64,000 nucleotides of DNA, taken from Clostridium sp031626875 (GTDB lineage Bacteria; Bacillota; Clostridia; Clostridiales; Clostridiaceae). The stretch is from NCBI RefSeq assembly GCF_031626875.1, contig NZ_JANDMF010000009.1, positions 1 to 64,000 of the forward strand, written 5' to 3'. Shown here piece by piece: positions 27,276-36,052 of the stretch (its first letter is position 1; every line of letters starts with the position of its first letter). A program made the translations under genes and the position numbers. Below the pieces are notes generated by a model, which did no database searches, was not told the DNA's origin, and saw only the letters and a list, made by a program, of their open reading frames with translations.

Positions 27276-29195
27276 TTACATATTTTTTACATAATTAAGT
27301 CTTCCGCCAGCTTTAATTACTTCAATCTCTTTTTCTGTTAAATCAACCACTGCTTCAAATTCTGCATTCTTAGTTAAATTCTTTATTTTAGCTATTCCTG
27401 TATTTAAAACATCTTGGATTCCTTCTATAACCAATTCATCAAGTAAATCAATATTATCATAATCCCCTTCATTTTTGAAATCAATAGGAATTATTCCATT
27501 ATTTATTAAGTTAGCTTTATGAATTCTAGCAAAAGATTTTGCAACAACTGCCTTAACTCCTAAATAAAGAGGTGCTAAAGCTGCATGTTCCCTTGAAGAA
27601 CCTTGACCATAGTTACTTCCTGCAATAATAAATCCACCATCATTCTCTTTAGCTCTCTTAGGAAATTCTATATCTACTGTGTTAAAACAGAATTCTGCAA
27701 GATAAGGAATGTTAGATCTAAATGGAAGTAATTTTGAGTTTGAAGGCATAATATGGTCAGTAGTAATGTTATCTTCAACCTTTATTATTACCTTTCCATC
27801 TACTTCACTTCCTAATTCTTTTCCTATTGGGAATGGTTTAATATTTGGTCCTCTAACAACTTCAACTTCAGCATTAGTTGGTGCTGGTGCTAAAATCATA
27901 GAATCATCTATTATAAACTTTTCAGGCATTTCTATAGTTAAATCTACATCCATCTCAGTTGGATCAGTTAAAACTCCATTAATAGCAGATACTGCTGCTG
28001 TTTCTGGGCTAACTATATATATTTGTCCTGTTAATGTTCCACTTCTTCCATAGAAGTTTCTATTTACTGTTCTAAGTGAAATTCCATTTGTTCCTGGCGC
28101 TTGCCCCATACCAATACATGGTCCACATGAATTTTCAAGTATTCTAGCTCCAGAGCTTATTATATCTGCTAAAGCTCCATTTCTAGCTATCATCTCCATA
28201 ACCTGTCTTGATCCTGGCCCTATTACTAAACTTACATTAGGGTTAACTTTATTTCTTTTAAGTATTTTAGCAACTTTCATCAAATCTTCATATGAAGAAT
28301 TTGTACAGCTTCCTATAAATACTTGATCAACCTTTATATTAGCAGCTTCTTTAACTTCAACAACATTATCTGGACTATGTGGTTTAGCAGTAAGAGGTTT
28401 TAATTCACTTAAATTAATTTCAATTTCTTCATCATATACAGCATCTGCATCTGGTTTAAATTCTACCCACTCGTCTTCTCTTCCTTGAGCTTTAAAAAAT
28501 TCTAAAGTTCTTTCATCACTTGGGAATATAGAAGTTGTAGCTCCAAGTTCTGCTCCCATATTAGTTATAGTAGCTCTTTCTGGAACTGAAAGAGTCTTAA
28601 CACCTTCTCCAGCATATTCAAATACTCTATTTACTCCACCTTTTACAGATAGTCTTCTTAAAACTTCTAAGATAATATCTTTAGATGCTACCATCTTATT
28701 TAATTTTCCAACAAGATTAATCTTAACTACTTTAGGTGTATTTATATTATAAGCTCCTCCACCCATGGCAAGAGCAACATCTAATCCGCCAGCTCCCATT
28801 GCAAGCATTCCTACACCACCTGCTGTTGGTGTATGACTATCAGATCCTATTAAAGTTTCTGTTGGTCTTGCAAATCTTTCTAAAAATACTTGGTGACATA
28901 TTCCATTACCTGGTTTTGAAAAATGTACTCCATATTTTGAAGCAACTGTTTGTATAAACTTATGATCATCTGCATTTTCAAATCCTTGTTGTAACATGTT
29001 ATGATCTATAAATGCTACTGATCTCTTAGTTTTAACTCTATCTATCCCCATTGCTTCAAGTTGTAAATATGCCATTGTTCCAGTTGAATCTTGAGTTAAA
29101 GTTTGGTCTATCTTTATTGCAATAGGTTCTAATGCCTTTAGTTCTCCTTCAACTATATGTTCTTTAAGAATTTTGTATACTAAATTATCGCCCAT
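27276..29195 (-). CDS. acnA: Aconitate hydratase
   Basis: A 639-residue aconitase of the shorter type found in many anaerobes. It has the 4Fe-4S ligands in FIGSCTNSSYED and NSCGPCIGMGQAPGT, substrate residues in SDSHTPTAGGVGMLA, and the swivel domain with ITTDHIMP and GSNYGQGSSREHAAL. It converts citrate to isocitrate. GGGGG precedes the ATG. It lies 55 bp downstream of the NifV/citrate-synthase-like gene, pointing to a citrate branch for glutamate synthesis; no isocitrate dehydrogenase gene is in the window. Confidence 0.93.
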   Translation of the reverse strand: MGDNLVYKILKEHIVEGELKALEPIAIKIDQTLTQDSTGTMAYLQLEAMGIDRVKTKRSVAFIDHNMLQQGFENADDHKFIQTVASKYGVHFSKPGNGICHQVFLERFARPTETLIGSDSHTPTAGGVGMLAMGAGGLDVALAMGGGAYNINTPKVVKINLVGKLNKMVASKDIILEVLRRLSVKGGVNRVFEYAGEGVKTLSVPERATITNMGAELGATTSIFPSDERTLEFFKAQGREDEWVEFKPDADAVYDEEIEINLSELKPLTAKPHSPDNVVEVKEAANIKVDQVFIGSCTNSSYEDLMKVAKILKRNKVNPNVSLVIGPGSRQVMEMIARNGALADIISSGARILENSCGPCIGMGQAPGTNGISLRTVNRNFYGRSGTLTGQIYIVSPETAAVSAINGVLTDPTEMDVDLTIEMPEKFIIDDSMILAPAPTNAEVEVVRGPNIKPFPIGKELGSEVDGKVIIKVEDNITTDHIMPSNSKLLPFRSNIPYLAEFCFNTVDIEFPKRAKENDGGFIIAGSNYGQGSSREHAALAPLYLGVKAVVAKSFARIHKANLINNGIIPIDFKNEGDYDNIDLLDELVIEGIQDVLNTGIAKIKNLTKNAEFEAVVDLTEKEIEVIKAGGRLNYVKNM

Positions 29196-29250
29196 TTCTT
29201 TCCCCCTAAATTATTTTTTTCTTATTGCTAATTTATTTTTATGTTTAATA

Positions 29251-30399
29251 TTATTTAGAATCAGTTAACCTTTTATACATTTGTACTATTTCTTTGTCAA
29301 AAAGACTCCTCTTAAGCCTTACTGATGTAGCTCTAACCATTTCTAAAATCCCTGTAGCTTCCTCATCAGTTAAATCTATATTATATTCTTTAAACTTATT
29401 TACTATAGCAGCTTTACCTGAATGCTTTCCTATTACTATTTGTCTTTCAAGTCCTACAACTCTAGGGTCAAATGCCTCATAATTTTTAGGATTTTTTATT
29501 GCTCCATCTGCATGTATTCCTGATTCATGAGCAAACATATTTGTTCCAACAATAGCTTTCCATATTGGAAGGTCTCTTCCTGATGCCCTTGAAACATATT
29601 GAGATATTTCTCTAAACATAGTAGTATCAATATCCACTTCCATTCCATAGACATATTTTAATGCCATTAGTACTTCTTCTAAAGCTGCATTTCCAGCTCT
29701 TTCTCCTAATCCATTTACAGTTAATCCAACATGACTAGCTCCAGCTCTAATACCTGCAATGGCATTTGCTGTTGCCATACCAAAATCATTATGAGTATGC
29801 ATTTCTATATCAAATCCTGTATTTTCATACAAATATCTAATTTGCTCTTCAATTTCAAATGGTCCCATAACACCTACTGTGTCACAGTATCTAAATCTAT
29901 CTGCACCAGCCTCTTTTGCAGTCTTCATATATGTAACTAAGAAGTCTCTATCTGCTCTTGAAGCATCTTCACCATTTACAGATACATATAATCCATTTTT
30001 CTTAGCATATTCAACGCCTTCTACCATCTTTTCCAGTACCCATTCTCTGGATTTTTTTAATTTATTTTTTATGTGTATGTCTGATACTGATATTGAAATT
30101 GCTACAGCATCTACACCACAATCAATAGATTCATTAATATCTGATATTACTGGTCTATTCCAAGCCATAATACTACTTTTAAGATTTCTCTTAACTATAT
30201 CTTTTATTGCTTGTTTTTCATCTCCACCCATTGTTGGAATTCCAACTTCAAGTTGATCTACACCTAAATCACTTAACATGGTAGCAATTGCAATTTTTTC
30301 TTCATTAGCAAAAACAACCCCAGCTGTTTGTTCTCCATCTCTAAGGGTTGTGTCTACAATAAATATTCTTTTTCCGTCAATTGATCTTTTAACAGTCAT
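29251..30399 (-). CDS. Homocitrate synthase (NifV)-family protein, probable Re-citrate synthase
   Basis: A 382-residue DRE-TIM enzyme: DTTLRDGEQTAGVVF, GIPTMGGDEK, metal ligands in EMHTHNDFGMATANA, and GLGERAGNAALEE, HESGIHADG. The family condenses acetyl-CoA with 2-oxo acids (homocitrate, isopropylmalate, Re-citrate synthases). Because aconitase follows directly and no nitrogenase or leucine genes are nearby, I infer a Re-type citrate synthase as known from C. kluyveri, although that enzyme is longer. GGGGG precedes the ATG. Confidence 0.8.
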   Translation of the reverse strand: MTVKRSIDGKRIFIVDTTLRDGEQTAGVVFANEEKIAIATMLSDLGVDQLEVGIPTMGGDEKQAIKDIVKRNLKSSIMAWNRPVISDINESIDCGVDAVAISISVSDIHIKNKLKKSREWVLEKMVEGVEYAKKNGLYVSVNGEDASRADRDFLVTYMKTAKEAGADRFRYCDTVGVMGPFEIEEQIRYLYENTGFDIEMHTHNDFGMATANAIAGIRAGASHVGLTVNGLGERAGNAALEEVLMALKYVYGMEVDIDTTMFREISQYVSRASGRDLPIWKAIVGTNMFAHESGIHADGAIKNPKNYEAFDPRVVGLERQIVIGKHSGKAAIVNKFKEYNIDLTDEEATGILEMVRATSVRLKRSLFDKEIVQMYKRLTDSK

Positions 30400-30732
30400 A
30401 TATAATCCCCCTGTATTTTAATTATTGCTTATTAATGTGTTTTTATCCTCGCATAAAATTCCCCAATTGCATTAAAGGATAGCTAAATACAATTTATTTT
30501 TATTCATTAATTTTATCATATAGCTTATTAAATAACAATATAAAATATATGAAATTATTATTTTTTTGCAAGAATGCTCATCTTCACATTCACTATATTC
30601 AATTTTTCTTTAATTTTTATGGCTTAACATATTAATTGTTGCAAGTTTTTTTATAAATATTGCATCTTTAAGTCTTATGACTAATTTGTAATTAAATATA
30701 ATGTCGTAAAATTTTCTCATATTTATTAATAA
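30400..30732. other. Gene-free interval upstream of the citrate genes
   Basis: This stretch holds the promoter region of the citrate synthase-like/acn pair, AT-rich with several -10-like TATA motifs but no unambiguous -35/-10 pair. No ORF with a ribosome-binding site and no riboswitch consensus was seen. Confidence 0.5.
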
Positions 30733-30769
30733 AAAAAGTTAAGCTAGATTTAATCCAACTTAACTTTTT
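30733..30769 (-). terminator. Intrinsic terminator after nrdD
   Basis: The arms AAAAAGTTAAG (30733-30743) and CTTAACTTTTT (30759-30769) pair; on the minus strand the stem is followed by seven Ts. It lies 13 bp past the nrdD stop. Confidence 0.85.
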
Positions 30770-30782
30770 AACTAATTTCTAT

Positions 30783-32894
30783 TTAAATATATGTGCTGAC
30801 ATGATTTTCTGTATGAGTGATTCTATCTTCTCTTTCATGAGCTTTTCCAGCTCCAAACCTTTCATCTAAGCTTAAATATCCTGTAACTCTTGAAATTCCT
30901 TGAATATTAGTACTACTACATTTAGGACATTTTGCTTCATGACTATGAAGTGACTCCCCACACTCTCTGCAGTATCTTATATGAAAATTCACACCCATAT
31001 AACTTATATTTGTATTTTTATATGCATAATTAATTATATCCATAATTCCTTCCCCTGTAGGGTTATCATCAACTTCAATATAACTAATATGCCCACCATT
31101 ACATAGCTTATGGTATGGTGCTTCTATCTCTATTTTCTTCTTTATTGAAATTGCATATCCAACAGGGACATGATAGCTATTTGTATAATATTCTTTATCT
31201 GTAACACCTGGTATTATACCAAAGAGTTTTTGATCTTGTTTTATAAATTTCCCTGACAAACCTTCTGCTGGAGTTGCATATGCGCTCCAATTCAAATGAG
31301 TTTCTTCTGCTATTTTATCTACTTGCTCTCTTAAATATGATATAATTTTATATCCTAACTCTCTTGATTCATCACTTTCTCCATGATGTTTTCCTGTTAA
31401 AGCTACAAGAGTTTCTGCAAGTCCTATAAATCCAATTACCCAAGTTCCTTGCTTTAAAATTGGTTCAATGGAATCATCTTGAGATAAATTTTCAGAGCCC
31501 TTCATTAGATATTGTCCTGCAACAAATGGTAAATCTTTAACTCTTAAATTCTTTAAAACATTATATCTATGCAATAATGACTCTTTAGCTAAGTCAATTT
31601 TTTCTTGAAATAACTTAAAGAACACATCAATATCTTTCTTTGCTAATACACCAATTCTTGGTAGGTTAATTGTTGTAGGTGCAATATTTCCTCTTCCTTT
31701 ACACCCTGGTTCTCCATTTACATTTTTCATAAGATAAGTTCTACATCCCATAGTTGCTGGCATATAACCTTTATCATAATATTCTTTATTAAAATCTGCA
31801 TCTATATTCATAAATGTTGGATTCATTCTCTTTGCTGCAACTTTGCAGGCTAATTTATATAAATAGTGATAAGGATCTTTTTCTTCCCTATTAACTCCTT
31901 CTTTAACCCTAAAAATTATGTTTGGAAATATTGGTTGTTCACCCTTTCCTAAACCTTTATCATACTCCTCTAAAAATGCTTCACATACTAATGCTGCATC
32001 TTTTGAATTTGGAATTCCTAGATTCACTGAACTAAAAGGAACTTGAGATCCAGCTCTTGAATGCATTGTGTTAAGATTATAAACAACTCCTTGCATTGCT
32101 TGATGAACTCTTTCCTTTAATTTTGTTTCAAGAACCTCTTTAATCTTTTCTTCTTGAACTCCTAAACCTTCTAATTCTTTAATAATTTCCTGTCTTGTAG
32201 GCTCAACAAAAATAGCCATATCATTATCAAAATCTGGATGGGATTGCCCTCCAAACATGTCATTTTGAGTAGATTGTAAAAGTATACATGAAAGTTCAGC
32301 AGCAGTCTCAATTCTTTTTGGAGGATTTATAGTTCCATATCCAGTATTAAAGCCACTTTCCAATAATTCTCTTGTAGGTATATGTAGACAGTTCGTTGTT
32401 AAATTATAACTATCTAAATCATGATAATATAAATCTCCTCTTTCATGAGCCTTTGATAAATACTTTGGCATTGCTGAAAGGTTATGCCACTTATTTGATT
32501 CTGATGCTATTCTTAAAAGCTTGGAACTAAAATTATTTCCTACATTAGCATTATCTCTATCTGTCTCCACACCAATTTTTTGTATAGCTTTCATTAAATC
32601 TGATTTAATCTCTCTAATCTTTGTTCTTTCTTTTCTATAACTTGAATATGCTAAAGCAACCTTTCTATGATTGGTATCCACTAATGCTTTTTCCACATAG
32701 TTCTGTATATCTTCTACTGTAATTTTATTCTTTTCAGTCATTTCTATATATTTAATGGCTTTTTGTACAGTTTCAAGAATTTCACTTGTTTTTAAACTAA
32801 GTCCTTCATCCCCAGATGCACCTTTAATAGCTTGAGTTATTTTATCTGCATTAAACTCAACTTCTCTACCATCTCTCTTTACAACATATAGCAC
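30783..32894 (-). CDS. nrdD: Anaerobic ribonucleoside-triphosphate reductase
   Basis: A 703-residue class III reductase: N-terminal ATP-cone (YVVKRDGREVEFNADKITQA), glycyl-radical barrel, a zinc site CRECGESLHSHEAKCPKC, and the C-terminal radical loop RVTGYLSLDERF with its Gly. It makes dNTPs under anoxia and needs NrdG. The start is GTG at 32894, eight bases after GGAGG; upstream in-frame GTGs lie in or before that site. It is a single gene here, not in an nrdDG operon. Confidence 0.96.
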   Translation of the reverse strand: MLYVVKRDGREVEFNADKITQAIKGASGDEGLSLKTSEILETVQKAIKYIEMTEKNKITVEDIQNYVEKALVDTNHRKVALAYSSYRKERTKIREIKSDLMKAIQKIGVETDRDNANVGNNFSSKLLRIASESNKWHNLSAMPKYLSKAHERGDLYYHDLDSYNLTTNCLHIPTRELLESGFNTGYGTINPPKRIETAAELSCILLQSTQNDMFGGQSHPDFDNDMAIFVEPTRQEIIKELEGLGVQEEKIKEVLETKLKERVHQAMQGVVYNLNTMHSRAGSQVPFSSVNLGIPNSKDAALVCEAFLEEYDKGLGKGEQPIFPNIIFRVKEGVNREEKDPYHYLYKLACKVAAKRMNPTFMNIDADFNKEYYDKGYMPATMGCRTYLMKNVNGEPGCKGRGNIAPTTINLPRIGVLAKKDIDVFFKLFQEKIDLAKESLLHRYNVLKNLRVKDLPFVAGQYLMKGSENLSQDDSIEPILKQGTWVIGFIGLAETLVALTGKHHGESDESRELGYKIISYLREQVDKIAEETHLNWSAYATPAEGLSGKFIKQDQKLFGIIPGVTDKEYYTNSYHVPVGYAISIKKKIEIEAPYHKLCNGGHISYIEVDDNPTGEGIMDIINYAYKNTNISYMGVNFHIRYCRECGESLHSHEAKCPKCSSTNIQGISRVTGYLSLDERFGAGKAHEREDRITHTENHVSTYI

Positions 32895-33165
32895 TAACCA
32901 CACCTCCACTACACAATATATAGTAGTTATTTAAACCACAAATGATATTATACTTCATAGAATTACATATATCAAATTACTCAAAAAATCATTTTATCAT
33001 CTATATCATTATTTATTACTATATTGTTCTTCTTTTCTCACTTTTTTAAAGTATTATACTTTTCCATGTAATTATCCAAATATTTATGGAAATAATTTTC
33101 CAATTGAATTACAATTGAATCATTGGATAATAATAGATAATATAAAATTATTTAGGAGGTTAAGT

Positions 33166-34167
33166 ATGAAAAAAATTTTTTTAGTTATTATTTCATTATC
33201 TCTTCTTCTTATTGGTTGTGAAAACAAAAGTACATCAACAAAAAATATTTCTCAAGAGGACAATACAAAAAAATACTATAGTTACTATACTGGTAAAGAA
33301 TGTTCTGATAGTGATAATGATAAACCTTCTTTTATGACTATAATTGAAAATTCACCACAAGCTCGTCCCCAAAGTGGTCTTTCCTCTGCAGATATTATAT
33401 ATGAAACTTCTGCTGAAGGTGGTATTCCAAGATTTATAGCCCTATTTCATGATAATTCACCTGAAATAATTGGCCCTATAAGAAGTGTTCGACCTTACTT
33501 TTTAGATATTGTCAAGGAATTTAATCTTCCCTTTGCCCACTGTGGCGGCTCTGAAGATGCATTAAATAGAATTTCAAAAGATAAGAATTTGATGAGTATT
33601 AACGAAATTGCTGAAGGACCTTATTTTCAACGAGATAATAGTAGAAAAGCCCCTCACAATCTATATACCTCTTCAAATAATATAAATAAATATATTAATG
33701 ATAAAAATATAAAAATACAAAATAAACCTTTTTTAAGTTTTGATAATGACTATTATAAAAAATCATCTTTTACAGATGCTAATAATTTAAGTATTACCAT
33801 TAACAAGAATTACACTACTTCTTATACTTATAAGGATGGTTTATATACAAAGTCAATGGATGGCAAAGAATCTATAGACGTATTAAATAATACTCCATTA
33901 ACTTTTTCAAATATAGTAATACAAAAAACAAATATAAATTTAAGCAATGACAATCTGCATTTAAATATAGACCTTATAGGCAAAGGAGAAGGACATATTC
34001 TATCTCAAGGTAAAGTTATAGATGTAACCTGGGAAAAAACTTCTGATGACTCAAGAACTGTATTGTATGATAAATCAGGAAGCAAGGTTCCCCTCTCTCC
34101 TGGAAAAACTATATGGCATATTATTGATAATAAAAGTAATTTATCTATAGGGTCTTCCTCCAAATAA
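33166..34167 (+). CDS. DUF3048 (YerB-like) lipoprotein
   Basis: A 333-residue exported lipoprotein: signal peptide KKIFLVIISLSLLLIGC with lipobox LIGC, then a DUF3048 domain (MTIIENSPQARPQSGLSSAD, YETSAEGGIPRFIALF, GPIRSVRPYF) and a C-terminal beta domain. YerB-like proteins are cell-surface lipoproteins without established function. ATG at 33166 follows AGGAGG by six bases; an upstream in-frame ATG has none. Confidence 0.88.
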   Translation: MKKIFLVIISLSLLLIGCENKSTSTKNISQEDNTKKYYSYYTGKECSDSDNDKPSFMTIIENSPQARPQSGLSSADIIYETSAEGGIPRFIALFHDNSPEIIGPIRSVRPYFLDIVKEFNLPFAHCGGSEDALNRISKDKNLMSINEIAEGPYFQRDNSRKAPHNLYTSSNNINKYINDKNIKIQNKPFLSFDNDYYKKSSFTDANNLSITINKNYTTSYTYKDGLYTKSMDGKESIDVLNNTPLTFSNIVIQKTNINLSNDNLHLNIDLIGKGEGHILSQGKVIDVTWEKTSDDSRTVLYDKSGSKVPLSPGKTIWHIIDNKSNLSIGSSSK

Positions 34168-34194
34168 TGTAGTATCAATTAGTTTAATTTCATT

Positions 34195-34246
34195 TAGACT
34201 AACAAACTCATTCATTTGAATTAGTTAAGTTAGTCTATTTTTTTTA
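34195..34246 (+). terminator. Intrinsic terminator after the DUF3048 gene
   Basis: The arms TAGACTAAC (34195-34203) and GTTAGTCTA (34229-34237) pair over a 25-nt loop and are followed by nine Ts. Confidence 0.85.
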
Positions 34247-34251
34247 TTGCC

Positions 34252-34302
34252 TAACATTATCGCTTCTGATATAGTTAACATTATCACTATTGATAATGTT
34301 AA
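34252..34302 (+). promoter_or_regulatory. Candidate operator upstream of degV-padR
   Basis: TAACATTATC occurs at 34252-34261 and again at 34276-34285, and the second copy forms an 11-bp inverted repeat TTAACATTATC (34275-34285) / GATAATGTTAA (34292-34302) with a 6-bp spacer. It lies 26 bp before the degV start. PadR-family repressors often bind such dyads near their own operon; a padR gene is second in this operon. Confidence 0.6.
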
Positions 34303-34327
34303 TTAAATATATTTTGGAGGTACAAAT

Positions 34328-35170
34328 ATGCAAAAGATAGCAATAATAACCGATAGCGGTTCTGATCTATCACCAAGTTTATTAAAAGAACATAATATTT
34401 ATTCTCTACCTTTTAGAATTATTTATTCTGATAATGAATATGAAGATGGAGTAACTATAACTCCACATGAACTATACAATAATTTAGAAAAAGAAATTCC
34501 TACAACTTCTTTACCTAGTAGGGAAAAAATTGAAAATATATTAACTACTCTTGAAGAAGAAGGATACACTCATGTTATCGCTATACATATATCAAGTGCT
34601 CTTTCTGGCACAATTAACTCTGTAAGATTAGCTTTAGAAGACCACCCAAAGCTTACAAGTTACGTTTATGATACAAAAACATTATGTATGGCTGAAGGTT
34701 CTATAGCCTTATCTGTTTCAAGTTTAATTAAAGAAGGAAAAACTTTTGAAGAAATAATCTCTATGCTTCCATGCATTAGAGAAAAAGTACATACTTACTT
34801 TACACTAGCTACTCTTGAATATCTTAAAAGGGGAGGTAGAATAGGTAAAGTTGCTGGAACAATTGGAGAACTTTTAAATCTTAAGCCAATAGTTTTTGTA
34901 GGTGATGATGGTGTTTATCAAACCTTTGCTAAAGCTAGAGGTCGTAAACAATCTATAAACAAATTGAAAGAAATTATTGAAAGCTACCTAGATAAAAATA
35001 AATGCAACATCTGGATTATCGAAGGAAACGCTATTGAAGAAAGTCAAGGACTTCTTAATTCTTTAAAAGACCACACTAATGTTAATAAAATTTCTATCGC
35101 CACAGTAGGACCTGCTTTAGGAGTTCATACTGGACCTGGATTACTTGGCTTCATTATAGAGGAACTTTAA
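34328..35170 (+). CDS. degV: DegV-family fatty-acid-binding protein
   Basis: A 280-residue DegV (FakB-like) protein: IAIITDSGSDLSPSLLKEHN, VEPTTSLPSREKI-like IPTTSLPSREKIENI, HISSALSGTINS, GSIALSVSSLIKEGK and KRGGRIGKVAGTIGELLNLKP. DegV/FakB proteins hold a fatty acid and present it to the FakA kinase for phosphorylation. GGAGG is seven bases before the ATG. Followed after 7 bp by padR. Confidence 0.93.
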   Translation: MQKIAIITDSGSDLSPSLLKEHNIYSLPFRIIYSDNEYEDGVTITPHELYNNLEKEIPTTSLPSREKIENILTTLEEEGYTHVIAIHISSALSGTINSVRLALEDHPKLTSYVYDTKTLCMAEGSIALSVSSLIKEGKTFEEIISMLPCIREKVHTYFTLATLEYLKRGGRIGKVAGTIGELLNLKPIVFVGDDGVYQTFAKARGRKQSINKLKEIIESYLDKNKCNIWIIEGNAIEESQGLLNSLKDHTNVNKISIATVGPALGVHTGPGLLGFIIEEL

Positions 35171-35177
35171 TTTATAT

Positions 35178-35612
35178 ATGAACGAGAAAGACCTTAAGGC
35201 TGAAGAAAAACGATTATATGAAGAATATAAGCAAAAACTTTCTGACTTAAAAAAAATAAGAAAAGAGAACGAAGCCGTAGGTCAGGTGTTTACTAAGGGG
35301 TTGCTTCCTATTTATATTCTTTATATTTTAAGTTTAAATCCATCAAACGGAAATGATATTTCTCACAAAATAGGTGAAAGAACTAATGGATTATGGATTC
35401 CTAGCACAGGAGGGATATACCCTATTTTAAAAAAACTTGAAAAACAAGGAGATATTGTTGGTGAATGGAATGACCCAAAGAAGAAATTTCAAAAAATATA
35501 TAGGTTAACTGAAGAAGGAATAAAAAACTTTGAAAACAAAAAAAAATTATTAAAGCCTAAAATTGAAGAATCCTTAGAGGTGTTTAAAATTATTTATAAT
35601 GATATTTACTAG
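35178..35612 (+). CDS. PadR-family transcriptional regulator
   Basis: A 144-residue PadR-type winged helix: GLLPIYILYILSLNPSNGND, ISHKIGERTNGLWIPSTGGI, YPILKKLEKQGDIVGEW and IYRLTEEGIKNFENK, with a charged N-terminal helix (about 1-35). PadR proteins usually repress nearby stress or transport genes in response to small ligands. It directly follows degV and may act on the dyad at 34252-34302. Confidence 0.9.
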   Translation: MNEKDLKAEEKRLYEEYKQKLSDLKKIRKENEAVGQVFTKGLLPIYILYILSLNPSNGNDISHKIGERTNGLWIPSTGGIYPILKKLEKQGDIVGEWNDPKKKFQKIYRLTEEGIKNFENKKKLLKPKIEESLEVFKIIYNDIY

Positions 35613-35637
35613 ATATACTTAGGTATATCTTTTTTCT
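35611..35637 (+). terminator. Intrinsic terminator after padR
   Basis: AGATATAC (35611-35618) and GTATATCT (35623-35630) form a perfect 8-bp stem with a TTAG loop, followed by a T-run. It starts at the last base of the padR coding sequence. Confidence 0.87.
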
Positions 35638-35672
35638 TTTAAGGCATCCTAATATATAGGAGGTACTTATAA

Positions 35673-35876
35673 ATGAAAGTAACAATAATAGATAAAAATA
35701 ATATGGAAGCCTATGTTGCCCTTGATGATGGAAGTATTGCATCTATTCCATTAAACCAAGTGCCTAATTCAAATATAGGTGATACCATTTGTGTATCAAC
35801 AGTAAATACAATATGTAGTCCAAATCCCCAAAATTCGTCGAGTATGGTTGTTAATAAGTTAATTGACTTTTTTTAA
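35673..35876 (+). CDS. Small protein (67 aa), DUF3006-like
   Basis: A 67-residue protein with a small beta fold: MKVTIIDKNNMEAYVALDDG, IASIPLNQVPNSNIGDTICV. The pattern of IID..., DGS, IPL...P and GD resembles DUF3006 proteins, whose function is unknown. A strong AGGAGG precedes the ATG. It lies between the padR terminator and the TPP riboswitch. No terminator of its own was found before the riboswitch. Confidence 0.7.
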   Translation: MKVTIIDKNNMEAYVALDDGSIASIPLNQVPNSNIGDTICVSTVNTICSPNPQNSSSMVVNKLIDFF

Positions 35877-35895
35877 TACAAGGCATAGAATAAAA

Positions 35896-36045
35896 GCAGA
35901 ATTAAATTTATCTGCTAGGGGTGCCTAAAGGCTGAGAGATGTGCATCATTAACCCTTGTACCTGATCTGGTTAATTCCAGCGTAGGAAAGCAATTATAAT
36001 TAATATTATTAAAGCTTTAGGACTTCTAGCAGGATTACTAGGAGG
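35896..36045 (+). promoter_or_regulatory. TPP riboswitch with expression platform
   Basis: The THI box is nearly complete: GGGGTGCC (35918-35925), GGCTGAGA (35930-35937), ACCCTT, ACCTGATCTGGTTAATTCCAG and GCGTAGGAAAGC. P1 pairs TGCT (35913-35916) with AGCA (35989-35992). Downstream, CTTCTAG (36023-36029) can pair with CTAGGAG (36038-36044), covering the GGAGG of thiT and followed by seven Ts; alternatively CTAGCAG (36026-36032) can pair with CTGCTAG (35912-35918) of P1. Thiamine pyrophosphate should thus shut off thiT by termination or by hiding the ribosome site. Confidence 0.95.
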
Positions 36046-36052
36046 TTTTTTT

